From NCBI GenBank assembly GCA_947479935.1, contig CANKBG010000001.1, positions 62,001 through 126,000 of the forward strand: a stretch of 64,000 bases of DNA, in the 5' to 3' direction. The notes beneath the pieces are model-generated. The model was not told the origin of the DNA and made no database searches. It was given only the letters and a program-made list of their open reading frames with translations. The position numbers and the translations under genes are program-made. Below are positions 8,820 to 16,421 of this stretch, piece after piece. How positions within the stretch are numbered: the first letter of the stretch is position 1; every line of letters starts with the position of its first letter. This stretch comes from Comamonadaceae bacterium. Lineage in GTDB: Bacteria; Pseudomonadota; Gammaproteobacteria; Burkholderiales; Burkholderiaceae_C.

Positions 8820-10889
8820 TTATTTCACAACGGCAAACAAGCTGCTGTAGTCGTCGGTCCAAGGCACAAACCCGGTTTGAGTGTCCAGGGTTTTTGCTGC
8901 CTTCAAAGCAATTTGCTCAAACCATTTTGGGTCCTTGGCCAGCAAGGCCCAGCTAGAAGAGTAAATCAATCGAGCATCGTCCCCAGGGTGTTCAATAAGT
9001 CGGGCTGTGAAACCTAGATTTTGTGCGGCAGTTTGAATAACGGGTTGAAGATCTAAAAAACGGTTGGTGATGTGGACAGCCATCACGCCATTGGGCTTCA
9101 AATGCCTTGCATATTGTTCAAAGGCCTCGCGTGTGAGCAAGTGAACGGGCACTGAATCACCTGAAAATGCATCGACCACCAAGACGTCGAATTGTTGTGG
9201 CGCTTCAGCTTCGAGTTGGAGTCTTGCATCGCCTAGAACAAGTTCTGTTGGGGCCAATGTCTTCGATAAAAAACTGAAGTTATTTTTTGCCATGGCAATT
9301 ACAAGCGGATCGATTTCATATATTCGATATGTGTCGCCTTGTCGGCCATACGCAGCCAAGGTGCCTACTCCCAGACCAATCACGCCAACGCGAACAGGGC
9401 CCTTGGCCATTTGTGCAGTGATGGCAAGTCCAGCGCCCGCATCGGCGTTGTAATAAGTGGTGGGCTCCATGGCGCGCTCAGGTGCTAAGAATTGTTTGCC
9501 ATGCACAATTTGTCCATGCAACATGCTCCGGTACCCGTCATTAGGGAATGCGAAAACTCTCAGACTGCCATAGAAATTTCGACCCTTCATTTCCACACCC
9601 GCCGCTTCTTGAATGTGGTCGTTCACGGACACGGTAGTCAGCGCCACCAGCGCCACTGCGCTGCCAACAGCAAAAATGGGCCTGCGTAACCCATGCGCAA
9701 TGGTTGGCCATGCGCGCCAAAGCGACAGGCTAACCACCATGCCACTCAAGATCACCGCCACCGATAATTCGTAGTGGCCATCGAATGCATAAGGCGCTAT
9801 TACGCCAACAAAAAAACCACCTAAAAATCCGCCCACAGACAACATCAAGTAATACAAGGTGAGGTGCTTTGTTGGAGGTTGTTGCAAAGCCAGTTCACCG
9901 TGACAAACCATGCACACCACAAAAAAGGCTGCCAGGTTGATGCCCATGGCCAACAGCAGCGGCAAATCTGACAAGCCCAGCATGGGCAGGTAAGCCAGAG
10001 CGCTCAGACTCAAAATCATGAGCGGTAAAAAAATTCGTCTTTGGTACCAACCCTGTCGTTCAAAACACAAAATGAAGGTCAACAGATAAAGTGCCAATGG
10101 CGCAATCCACAACAAGGGAATGGGGGCAATGTTTTGTGTGAGGTAGCTTGTGTCAGCCACCATCAAAATAGAGGGGCAGGCTGCCAACGCTACCCACAGC
10201 AGCAATTGGCCAGCTTGTAGGGTTGAAGAAGCCTTGTTCTCGGTCTGGTGTTCGAAGGCTTGCGTTTCATCGGCTAAGGGCTTGGCATGCCTGCCACGCC
10301 AAGCCAAGCTGCCACAGGCCAGCACAAACAAAATAAACAAACCCGACCATGCCAAAGACTGCCAACGAGTAGGCAACAAAGGTTCCACCACAAAAGGATA
10401 TGCCAGTAAGGCCAACATAGAGCCAAAGTTAGACAGCGCAAAAAGTCTGTAAGTCACCGCGCCGCTGCGTTCACGCGCAAACCAAGCCTGCACCAAAGGG
10501 CCCGTTGTTGAGAGCACCAAGTAGGGTAGGCCAATAGACGCACTTAGCAAACCCAAAATACGCACAGTTGGATTCTCGCCTCCTGTGGGTTTCCAAACTT
10601 CACTTGGCGTGATGGGCAGTAGAAATACACAAACGGCCAGCAACGCCATGTGAAGAAGGCTTTGGCGCAGAGGCGACAAGTGATTGACCACCCAGTGCGT
10701 GTAGAGATAGCCCAACAGCAGCAGGGCTTGGAAAAACAACATGCAAGTGGTCCAAACTGAGGCAGATCCGCCAAACCAAGGCAGGATCATTTTGCCCATC
10801 ATGGGCTGAACTTGAAAAAGTAAGAAGGCACTGAGGAAAATGGTCAGGCCATAGAGAAATACGGCCTTGAGATCAGTGGATTTTTGCAT
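8820..10889 (-). CDS. Membrane protein with C-terminal spermidine-synthase-like domain
   Basis: 689 residues. The first 430 or so form about a dozen hydrophobic helices (starting AVFLYGLTIFLSAFLLFQVQ), followed by a soluble Rossmann methyltransferase-like domain: GVIGLGVGTLAAYGR, IYEIDPLVIAMA, LGDARLQLE, DVLVVDAFSGDSVPVHLLT. This is the known family of fused MFS-like/spermidine synthase proteins. The C-terminal fold binds decarboxylated or ordinary S-adenosylmethionine-like ligands, but true polyamine synthesis has not been established for most members. It is the first gene of the minus-strand group that continues into the Bug protein and the monooxygenase. Confidence 0.85.
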   Translation of the reverse strand: MQKSTDLKAVFLYGLTIFLSAFLLFQVQPMMGKMILPWFGGSASVWTTCMLFFQALLLLGYLYTHWVVNHLSPLRQSLLHMALLAVCVFLLPITPSEVWKPTGGENPTVRILGLLSASIGLPYLVLSTTGPLVQAWFARERSGAVTYRLFALSNFGSMLALLAYPFVVEPLLPTRWQSLAWSGLFILFVLACGSLAWRGRHAKPLADETQAFEHQTENKASSTLQAGQLLLWVALAACPSILMVADTSYLTQNIAPIPLLWIAPLALYLLTFILCFERQGWYQRRIFLPLMILSLSALAYLPMLGLSDLPLLLAMGINLAAFFVVCMVCHGELALQQPPTKHLTLYYLMLSVGGFLGGFFVGVIAPYAFDGHYELSVAVILSGMVVSLSLWRAWPTIAHGLRRPIFAVGSAVALVALTTVSVNDHIQEAAGVEMKGRNFYGSLRVFAFPNDGYRSMLHGQIVHGKQFLAPERAMEPTTYYNADAGAGLAITAQMAKGPVRVGVIGLGVGTLAAYGRQGDTYRIYEIDPLVIAMAKNNFSFLSKTLAPTELVLGDARLQLEAEAPQQFDVLVVDAFSGDSVPVHLLTREAFEQYARHLKPNGVMAVHITNRFLDLQPVIQTAAQNLGFTARLIEHPGDDARLIYSSSWALLAKDPKWFEQIALKAAKTLDTQTGFVPWTDDYSSLFAVVK

Positions 10890-10993
10890 GCAGGCGATTA
10901 TGACGCTTCAAAGACAATTTTCACTGAAATGTGTCAGTCCATGACTTATCTTTAGACGCACTTTATGGGCTAGTTTGAGGGTGCGTTTTAATG

Positions 10994-11016
10994 AAAAAGC
11001 CCCGTAAGGGGCTTTT
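10994..11016 (-). terminator. Rho-independent terminator, ancestral tRNA-Ser terminator
   Basis: The arms AAAAGCCCC (10995-11003) and GGGGCTTTT (11008-11016) enclose a GTAA loop. Read on the minus strand, the stem is followed by TTTTT. It lies 13 bases beyond the left direct repeat of the integrative element. In the empty site it would follow the 3' end of tRNA-Ser directly, so it was probably the terminator of that tRNA before insertion. Confidence 0.7.
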
Positions 11017-11028
11017 CTATTGGTTTTC

Positions 11029-11042
11029 TGGCGGAAGCGGTG
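11029..11042. repeat. Left attachment repeat (attL) of the integrative element
   Basis: TGGCGGAAGCGGTG, identical over 14 bases to the 3' end of tRNA-Ser at 16258-16271. The copy covers the CCA end, the discriminator base, the 3' strand of the acceptor stem and two more bases. It is a duplicate made by site-specific integration; the adjoining bases on both sides differ. Confidence 0.85.
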
Positions 11043-11135
11043 TCCGCCCTACATCATCGAATTTAAAGGCTTGTGAGGGACATTTTTTTAAATACCATCA
11101 TCTATGCCTACATAGAATTTTACGAACCTTAAAAG

Positions 11136-11387
11136 TCATTTTTTAGGGCTGCTTCCAATCAAATCAAAGTAATTGCATTTAAGCACATCTGACAAGGCGC
11201 AAATGATTGCAAGTGATGGGTTTGCAATTGCTCTTTCAATTTGACTTGCATAAGTTCTATCTATCCCCGCCTGAAATGCAAGTTCCTCTTGGGTCAACCC
11301 AAGTTTTTTCCTTGCCTTCTTCACGTTTAGGGCTAGGTTTGATTGGGCAAGTGACAGAGAGGTGGTTTTCACGCCCCCTAATATCAA
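11136..11387 (-). CDS. XRE-family helix-turn-helix regulator of the element
   Basis: About 78-83 residues, almost entirely one Cro/CI-type DNA-binding domain: NVKKARKKLGLTQEELAFQAGIDRTYASQIERAIANPSLAIICALSDVL, written here as its parts LGLTQEELAFQAGI (first helix and turn) and YASQIERAIANPSL (recognition helix region). No ATG is available; the start is TTG 11387 or GTG 11372. It diverges from the lipoprotein gene across about 80 bases that probably hold both promoters, so it likely represses itself and that gene. Size and sequence resemble control proteins of restriction systems, but no restriction or methylase gene is present here. Confidence 0.8.
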   Translation of the reverse strand: MILGGVKTTSLSLAQSNLALNVKKARKKLGLTQEELAFQAGIDRTYASQIERAIANPSLAIICALSDVLKCNYFDLIGSSPKK

Positions 11388-11467
11388 TAATTCGAGATTG
11401 TCAGTCCACGGAAAATAGTCTACATTTATAAATTAAATATTTAACAAAAAACAAGATAGGTGTGGCC

Positions 11468-12286
11468 ATGTACAAATTTCTCACAATAACCATTCACATT
11501 GCTTCTAATTTTCGATTAGCAGTTCCATTTATATTGATTGCAACTATTACGGGTTGTGGTGGAGGTGGGAGTTCAAGCCCAAGTGCAACGCCAGTGCCTG
11601 TAATTGTTTCGACAAATACTTTTAATTTTCAAAGTGCTTGGCAAAAGTTTAATACTTCGCAATATTCCAAATCTTTGAGTGTTTCTGGGGCTTGCAGTGG
11701 TTCTATGACCTATTTGCATTCAGCAGCAAGTCAACCAATGGCTTTCGATTACAGCGATTTATCATTTCCACATCCTGTGGGTAACGTAAATCCCGCTTAC
11801 TTTGTTTGGAATCAACAACAAATTAAATCCGACCTTCTGGGATGCGCTGCGTCAGCATCAAGTACGACTACCAAGGTCTATTTCGATGCAACCACATTTG
11901 CCCCATTTGGTTACATAGGTGGTACTGCATATAACGGTGCAACTTCCTATCAATCGACTTTTAGGGAGTTTAGTACCAGAGTTGTTTTGCCAAGTGCCAT
12001 TAAGGTTGGGGATGCCGGAATAGTGGGTTCGGTGATGACTTACAACATATCTAACTTTAAAAAATATGGAACACCTCAAGGACAAACTGACGTCACATAC
12101 CTTGTTGAAGCCGATACCTCTAGCACTGCATTGGTGAACATAATTAGCAAGGTCTATGACGCAAATGGAAAATTAACTTTGGTAGACCAAACAAGGTATC
12201 AAATTGATGTTGGAAACAATCTAACGCTAAGTTCAATTGACCAACAATATTCCGATTCGCTATCCCTGCGCATAATCGCGAAATAA
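11468..12286 (+). CDS. Putative lipoprotein of unknown function, element cargo
   Basis: About 272 residues. The N-terminus has a hydrophobic signal and a lipobox ending in TGCGGGGSSS, so the mature protein should begin with a lipidated cysteine and a flexible Gly/Ser/Pro linker. The rest is rich in Ser, Thr, Tyr and Asn, as in an exported beta-rich domain, with two further cysteines (in GACSGS and LLGCAAS) that could form a disulfide. I do not recognise a family. ATG 11468 has GATAGG upstream; GTG 11462 would add two residues. It is the only plus-strand gene of the element and is AT-rich, so it looks like acquired cargo, possibly altering the cell surface. Confidence 0.7.
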   Translation: MYKFLTITIHIASNFRLAVPFILIATITGCGGGGSSSPSATPVPVIVSTNTFNFQSAWQKFNTSQYSKSLSVSGACSGSMTYLHSAASQPMAFDYSDLSFPHPVGNVNPAYFVWNQQQIKSDLLGCAASASSTTTKVYFDATTFAPFGYIGGTAYNGATSYQSTFREFSTRVVLPSAIKVGDAGIVGSVMTYNISNFKKYGTPQGQTDVTYLVEADTSSTALVNIISKVYDANGKLTLVDQTRYQIDVGNNLTLSSIDQQYSDSLSLRIIAK

Positions 12287-12339
12287 TATATCGACAAAAA
12301 GCAAGGGCTGATTGTGGTTTGCAAATGCGAAAATCACAA

Positions 12340-12795
12340 TTAAAACGGCCCTGCTAAAAATTCTTCGATTGCAAGTGATTCTGGGCTTCTTGACCTAACT
12401 ATTCCAATTCGATGCGCAGGAGTTAAGCCTAGTTCTTTCATTATTTGAATTGCTCGATTTAACGCCTTATCCGCCATTGTGAAGTGCATGCTAGGGCCTG
12501 ATGTAGCCCCGTTGTTGTAGGCTTCCACAAGGCCTTTAGAAGCCATTTGGCGTATGCATTGGACATACAAATCAACTTGAGTGCCTAGCATTTGAATTAG
12601 CACCATGTTTGCGTAAGTATTGACACCTTGTGAAGACTCAATTAGTTCAACAATTTCGGCTTCAAATAATTTTTTATTCCAATCATCCGAAGGTGATAGC
12701 CAATCCATTGGTTGGAAGGTCAATTTTTCAGGTATGACTTTATTTTTCTTCTCACTTTTAACGATGTGGAATTTGTAGTCGTAGGAATTTTCCAT
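12340..12795 (-). CDS. P27-family phage terminase small subunit-like protein
   Basis: 151 residues. The C-terminal half fits the P27 (Terminase_4) small terminase pattern: an alpha-helical stretch, then SGPSMHFTMADKALNRAI and IMKELGLTPAHRIGI, corresponding to the usual 'NP..k.ae.a...i..l...LGLtP.sR.rl' motif. Small terminases select phage DNA for packaging. No large terminase, portal or capsid gene is nearby, so it cannot package alone; in phage satellites a solitary TerS redirects a helper phage's packaging machine. The first 60 residues are charged and not typical. It is the last gene in the minus-strand series after the relaxase (82 bases apart). Confidence 0.7.
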   Translation of the reverse strand: MENSYDYKFHIVKSEKKNKVIPEKLTFQPMDWLSPSDDWNKKLFEAEIVELIESSQGVNTYANMVLIQMLGTQVDLYVQCIRQMASKGLVEAYNNGATSGPSMHFTMADKALNRAIQIMKELGLTPAHRIGIVRSRSPESLAIEEFLAGPF

Positions 12796-12877
12796 TTTTG
12801 TGTATAGCCTTAAAGGGCTACCCCCTTTTGAAATTTTGGTTCGTGCGAAATTGGCCTCCGACCTGCTATGCGCTTAT

Positions 12878-13978
12878 TCATAAATCATTAAGTTCTTGAT
12901 TTGTTCGTAACTGTCGGTGTTGTTGAATTTTTTCAAGTGTTTCAAGAACCAGAAAATCGGAAGTCGCCCGCACAATTCCTTTGTTTGGTCTATGAATTTC
13001 CTCAAATTCACCAGTTATGGAATTGAAATAGGCGCTTGGCTTTTGGAGTTCCCTATCAACTTTGCTAGAACCTATTTCATCTTCGGGTTCAATCACTTTG
13101 TTTGTTTTTAACGTGCACTTATTTTGGGGTGATTTTTGGAAGCCTACAGAGCATATGTTTACATTTTTTTCGTTTACAAAGCCTATATGCTCTGGCATCT
13201 GAAATCTGCTGCCTTTACCAGATGATGTGAAAATTTGGGCCATAGTCTTTTGAGGCTTAGTTAATTTTTCGCGCACTTGAATTCCTGTGTCCAAAGCAAA
13301 ATTCAATGGTGCAGAAAATATTGCATCTTTGATGCTTTGCCAGACCACTGAGTTGGTTGCGGGGTCTTTCGTGTGGACTAGGTGATTGATGATGTCCTGA
13401 GCGATATTGTTTTTAGCCAATCCAAATAACTTTTTCGGAGGTTTTGAAAAACCATAACTTTTGGCAACATTTGCATGGAATGACTCTTGAAGTGCTACCA
13501 GTCGCTTTCTATCCCCAACAAGTCGTGAACCATTCATCTTTCCATCAACTAATGGCAACAAAAGTATGTGACAGTGCGGAGACGATTCATCACGGTGTAT
13601 GTCTACGCTAAGCAATTCGCCGCCTATTTCTTTGCTAACCCATTGCGTGCAACTTTGAAAGAATTCGTATTCACTAATTGTGTGTGAACTTGGTAGTGAA
13701 AAAACACATTCAATACCTCTTACGGCATCCTTCCGAAGCGGTTTTTTTTGTGAATTTTCTATGAGTAATAATGCTTTATGGGCAATTGCTTCTGGGCTAC
13801 TGTCATCCAATATTGACTGATTTAAATTAGTCAAACTCGGATTTATTTTTTCTGATTTGATTAGTTCTGCTGCGATAGTTCGTTTGTTGTGTTTTGCGGC
13901 ATTCAGGATAATATTTTTCCCCTTGAGTTTTTTCATTCGGAAAAATGCAAATTGAATATTTGGATGTATTACATTCAT
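12878..13978 (-). CDS. MobV-family relaxase (Mob/Pre type)
   Basis: 366 residues. The N-terminal 190 residues follow the pMV158 MobM layout: RMKKLKG near the start, motif I KHNKR with His30 at the position of the MobM nucleophile His22, then INPSLTNLNQSI, the conserved RKDAV, and motif III with HRDESSPHCH, the three-histidine metal site. The segment LPLVDGKMNGSRLVGDRKRL and the following helix also match. The enzyme should nick one strand at an oriT and stay covalently attached for transfer. The C-terminal 170 residues are not recognised. The ATG is two bases after the alpA stop, so the genes are coupled. No type IV secretion or coupling protein is encoded here. Confidence 0.85.
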   Translation of the reverse strand: MNVIHPNIQFAFFRMKKLKGKNIILNAAKHNKRTIAAELIKSEKINPSLTNLNQSILDDSSPEAIAHKALLLIENSQKKPLRKDAVRGIECVFSLPSSHTISEYEFFQSCTQWVSKEIGGELLSVDIHRDESSPHCHILLLPLVDGKMNGSRLVGDRKRLVALQESFHANVAKSYGFSKPPKKLFGLAKNNIAQDIINHLVHTKDPATNSVVWQSIKDAIFSAPLNFALDTGIQVREKLTKPQKTMAQIFTSSGKGSRFQMPEHIGFVNEKNVNICSVGFQKSPQNKCTLKTNKVIEPEDEIGSSKVDRELQKPSAYFNSITGEFEEIHRPNKGIVRATSDFLVLETLEKIQQHRQLRTNQELNDL

Positions 13979-13980
13979 TT

Positions 13981-14175
13981 TCAGCCCCTGCGCTGCGAAA
14001 TGAAAAAATCAACATCTTCAGTGTTCCACACCGTAATGCGGTCGCTTAATTTGAAAGGTTTTGGAAACTTACCTTCCTTAACCCAACGCCAGATTGTTGC
14101 AGGGCTAACAGGAATACGCCCAGTCCTGTCCTTTGAGTTTGCCAATTCAGAAATGCGAATTACTCTCTTTGACAT
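13981..14175 (-). CDS. AlpA-family transcriptional regulator / excisionase
   Basis: 64 residues, a MerR-like winged helix of the AlpA (Phage_AlpA) family: RVIRISELANS, VSPATIWRWVKEGKFPKPFKL and WNTEDVDFFISQR, which is the signature 'pvs.sTiwRwvk.G.FPkP..l....v.W...dv..wi'. AlpA proteins turn on integrase or excision in P4-like elements and satellites. The ATG is preceded by GAAGGGA at good spacing. It is the first gene of the alpA-mob pair and is transcribed in the same direction as the integrase but from its own upstream region. Confidence 0.87.
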   Translation of the reverse strand: MSKRVIRISELANSKDRTGRIPVSPATIWRWVKEGKFPKPFKLSDRITVWNTEDVDFFISQRRG

Positions 14176-14291
14176 GTTTATCCCTTCTACAACTCTATTT
14201 TGAAATCACCCAAACAACGATATGTTGCTTTAAAAGGTTGTATTCAATTCAGTGGTATGTCGTTAGGTTAGGGAATGCTGTTTCAATGTGC

Positions 14292-14324
14292 AAAGACCAC
14301 GAATTTTAAAATTTGGTGGTCTTT
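14292..14324 (-). terminator. Hairpin between the int operon and alpA
   Basis: AAAGACCAC (14292-14300) and GTGGTCTTT (14316-14324) form a 9-bp stem around an AT-rich 15-base interior that can itself partly pair. It lies ten bases beyond the end of the integrase-coupled gene. T-runs occur on both sides (TTTTT after it on the plus strand, TTT on the minus strand), so it may stop transcription either way. A role as part of an origin of transfer for the neighbouring relaxase cannot be excluded. Confidence 0.5.
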
Positions 14325-14333
14325 TTAAAGTAA

Positions 14334-14900
14334 TTACAAATCAAATGGATTGTTGGCGGCGTTTGGCGTTGCTTTGATTTTTGGGGCTGCTTTTCGACTA
14401 ACCCTTTCGTAACTTCTTTTACCTAGTACGTTAGGCAACAAGTCGCGCAATTCCTTCTCTGTCATGCCTAGTTGTTGTGCCGCCTTTTGTCGCCCCAATC
14501 TTGTTTTTGGATATTTTTCAGGGTCGGAAAATAAATGTCGGATAAGCCCCGTCTTCACTGGTTGCCAATTTAGTAAAGCCGCACTACCACTTCTGACGGG
14601 CTTGGCATGCATACCTTTGCGAAATGGTTTTGGAAATACATCATCCCAACTTGTTTTTTGTCCGGAGTTGACTTGATTAAAGCAAAGCATATATGCGTCA
14701 CTTAGCCATGTGGGTAAAACTAATTTTGATTCAAAGCATATAGCCATTCCAATAAGTGGATTTGCAATAAATTCGGATTTTTTCGTACTCAAAACTTGAG
14801 CGGCTTGCCATTGGCGATGGGGACTCCAAGGAAAATCTTTGCTATTCGGCTGCGCTAACGCTTCCTGCTCATCCGCGGTAAAGGGGTCAAAACTAGTCAT
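14334..14900 (-). CDS. Unknown protein translationally coupled to the integrase
   Basis: 188 residues, no signal peptide, basic C-terminus. I do not recognise the family. Two parts stand out: a central hydrophobic stretch (IGMAICFESKLVLPTWLSDAYMLCF, in short LPTWLSDAYMLCF) and a C-terminal segment GRQKAAQQLGMTEKELRDLLPN that looks like a helix-turn-helix, followed by a lysine-rich tail. The first base of its ATG overlaps the integrase stop (ATGA at 14900-14897), so the two proteins are probably made in proportion. A role in DNA binding, directionality of recombination or helper interaction is an inference from position only. Confidence 0.65.
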   Translation of the reverse strand: MTSFDPFTADEQEALAQPNSKDFPWSPHRQWQAAQVLSTKKSEFIANPLIGMAICFESKLVLPTWLSDAYMLCFNQVNSGQKTSWDDVFPKPFRKGMHAKPVRSGSAALLNWQPVKTGLIRHLFSDPEKYPKTRLGRQKAAQQLGMTEKELRDLLPNVLGKRSYERVSRKAAPKIKATPNAANNPFDL

Positions 14901-16114
14901 GCTTCTTTCCTAATTGGGATGACATTTGGTTCTTTGTTTGGATTCGCTTCTATGAATTTAGCCCAATCGTTCATTAAATCCACACGGCGTTCAAATAAGT
15001 CACCTCTTTGGTAAACCGCTTCTGTTTTATTTTTTACTGCGTGTGCTAAAGCCATTTCACGCAATTCCGGTGAGTAAGTGGTCTTTTCCGCTGCCCACAT
15101 TGTGAAAGTGCTTCTGAAGCCATGTGGAACGGCGTTGACCTTCATACGGCGCAATAACTGTGTAAGTGCCATATCCGAAAGCGGTCTGTTGCTGCTGCTT
15201 TGGAAAAGAAAGTCGTTACTTTCAAACCGTGGCAATGAACGAATTAAGTTAATTGCTATGGAATTTAGCGGGACACGGTGTTCCCTTCCCGCTTTCATTC
15301 GACTTGGGGGGATAGTCCAAATGGCATTTTCTAGGTCAAATTCGACCCATTGGGCTTCTCTGGCCTCACCTGAACGGGTGGCGGTGGCTATTAGTAGTTC
15401 TAAGCACTTAGCACTCATGCTTTCTAGATTGCGCAGTTGAGAAATAAATGTGTTGATTTGCTCGAATGGGAGTGATTTATGCGAAGTTCGATTGTTAACA
15501 GAAGATGGCTTAGGAAGCGTTGCATCTAGATTGCCGCGCCATCTAGCGGGATTTTCGAGTGGGCGATACCCCCTAACCGCTGCCCACGACAGGATTAATT
15601 CAATCCTGTTTCTAATACGCACCATAGTTTCGTTTTTGGAATTCCAATCGGGTTCTATGACTGAAAGTACATGACCAACTTCAATATTTCGAACATGAAG
15701 GTCGCCAATAATTGGGTGGACATAGGTGTCCAATGTATTTACCCACTGTTGCCCGTGCTTGGGGTTTTTCCAAGAATCCCGTCGCATTTTTATGAATTCA
15801 TCGGCACACCTTCTAAAAGTCCACTCAACCAGTGACTTTCTATGCCGCCGTTCTGCGATGGGGTTTTCGCCGTTTTTTATTGATTCTTTAATTTCAGTTG
15901 ATTTAACTCTAGCAAGCGAAAGCGAAATGGATGGATAACTTCCTAAGCCAATGTCATGCCTTTTGCTTCCAATCATTGTGCGAAGAATCCACGACCGTGA
16001 ACCGTTTTTGCCGATGCAAAGGTAAAGACCACTTACCCCTCCAACGGCGTGCAATCCGCTTGTGGATAGATTTTTGACCGCAAGGGCGTGTAATTCTTTG
16101 GCGATTTTTGGCAT
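14897..16114 (-). CDS. Tyrosine site-specific integrase, P4/DUF4102 type
   Basis: About 405 residues. The N-terminal arm-binding domain is DUF4102-like (MPKIAKELHALAVKNL, HAVGGVSGLYL, GLGSYPSISLSLAR). The catalytic domain has Arg in TATRSGEAREAQW, the HGFRSTF box, and the C-terminal ALAHAVKNKTEAVYQRGDL containing the nucleophilic Tyr, so all active-site residues appear intact. It should recombine the 14-base core in tRNA-Ser. I chose ATG 16114 because AGGGG lies nine bases upstream and the MPKIAKEL start is usual for the family; an ATG at 16135 would add seven residues. Its gene is next to the tRNA, pointing away. Confidence 0.92.
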   Translation of the reverse strand: MPKIAKELHALAVKNLSTSGLHAVGGVSGLYLCIGKNGSRSWILRTMIGSKRHDIGLGSYPSISLSLARVKSTEIKESIKNGENPIAERRHRKSLVEWTFRRCADEFIKMRRDSWKNPKHGQQWVNTLDTYVHPIIGDLHVRNIEVGHVLSVIEPDWNSKNETMVRIRNRIELILSWAAVRGYRPLENPARWRGNLDATLPKPSSVNNRTSHKSLPFEQINTFISQLRNLESMSAKCLELLIATATRSGEAREAQWVEFDLENAIWTIPPSRMKAGREHRVPLNSIAINLIRSLPRFESNDFLFQSSSNRPLSDMALTQLLRRMKVNAVPHGFRSTFTMWAAEKTTYSPELREMALAHAVKNKTEAVYQRGDLFERRVDLMNDWAKFIEANPNKEPNVIPIRKEA

Positions 16115-16231
16115 TTTCCCAATCCCCTCATACATCCCATCAACGAAATGTGTAATGTGATGATATGCCTTAAGACGCTATTGGTCTAGGCTACAGAGGG
16201 GGAAATGGCTAAATGATGCCAATTTGAGACG

Positions 16232-16255
16232 AAAAAAAAGGTCGTAAAACGACCT
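16232..16255 (-). terminator. Element-borne terminator now serving tRNA-Ser
   Basis: On the minus strand AGGTCGT, a TTT loop and ACGACCT are followed by eight T (from the plus-strand A-run 16232-16239). It begins three bases past the CCA end of tRNA-Ser. It lies inside the element, so it replaces the displaced chromosomal terminator at 10994-11016. Confidence 0.8.
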
Positions 16256-16257
16256 AT

Positions 16258-16271
16258 TGGCGGAAGCGGTG
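16258..16271. repeat. Right attachment repeat (attR), 3' end of tRNA-Ser
   Basis: TGGCGGAAGCGGTG, the second copy of the 14-base direct repeat, here as the functional 3' end of tRNA-Ser. Integration therefore leaves the tRNA gene intact. Confidence 0.85.
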
Positions 16272-16345
16272 AGATTCGAACTCACGGGCCCTTTCGAGCC
16301 GCCGGTTTTCAAGACCGGTGCAATCGACCACTCTGCCACACTTCC
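16258..16345 (-). tRNA. tRNA-Ser (anticodon UGA)
   Basis: 88 bases on the minus strand, with CCA encoded. The acceptor strands GGAAGTG and CGCTTCC pair (one G-T), the discriminator is G, and the anticodon loop CTTGAAA gives UGA with stem ACCGG/CCGG-type pairing. There is a long variable arm (GGCTCGAAAGGGCC region) and a T-loop GTTCGAATC, all as expected for a class II serine tRNA. The gene is the integration target of the adjacent element and would read UCA and related serine codons. Confidence 0.95.
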
Positions 16346-16421
16346 TGCGGGTCAAATTGTAACCTTGTTCCGAGCCCAATTTGGGGCGGGTTTTGAGGGG
16401 CGCAGCAAATTAATTGTGATC

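Larger units (their letters stand above)
11029..16271. mobile_element. Integrative element in tRNA-Ser(UGA), about 5.2 kb
   Basis: The segment lies between two exact copies of TGGCGGAAGCGGTG, one being the 3' end of tRNA-Ser. A P4-type tyrosine integrase gene sits next to the tRNA, facing away from it. Inside are, in map order, an XRE regulator, a lipoprotein, a P27-type small terminase, a MobV relaxase, an AlpA regulator, an unknown integrase-coupled gene and the integrase. The interior is visibly AT-richer than the flanks. There are no capsid, tail, large terminase, replication-initiator or conjugation pore genes. It therefore looks like a satellite or mobilizable island that depends on a helper. 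Confidence 0.88.

Noticed and set aside
11136-11387. Control protein of a restriction-modification system
   Set aside because: The size and XRE fold would fit, but no methylase or endonuclease gene is present in the element or nearby.
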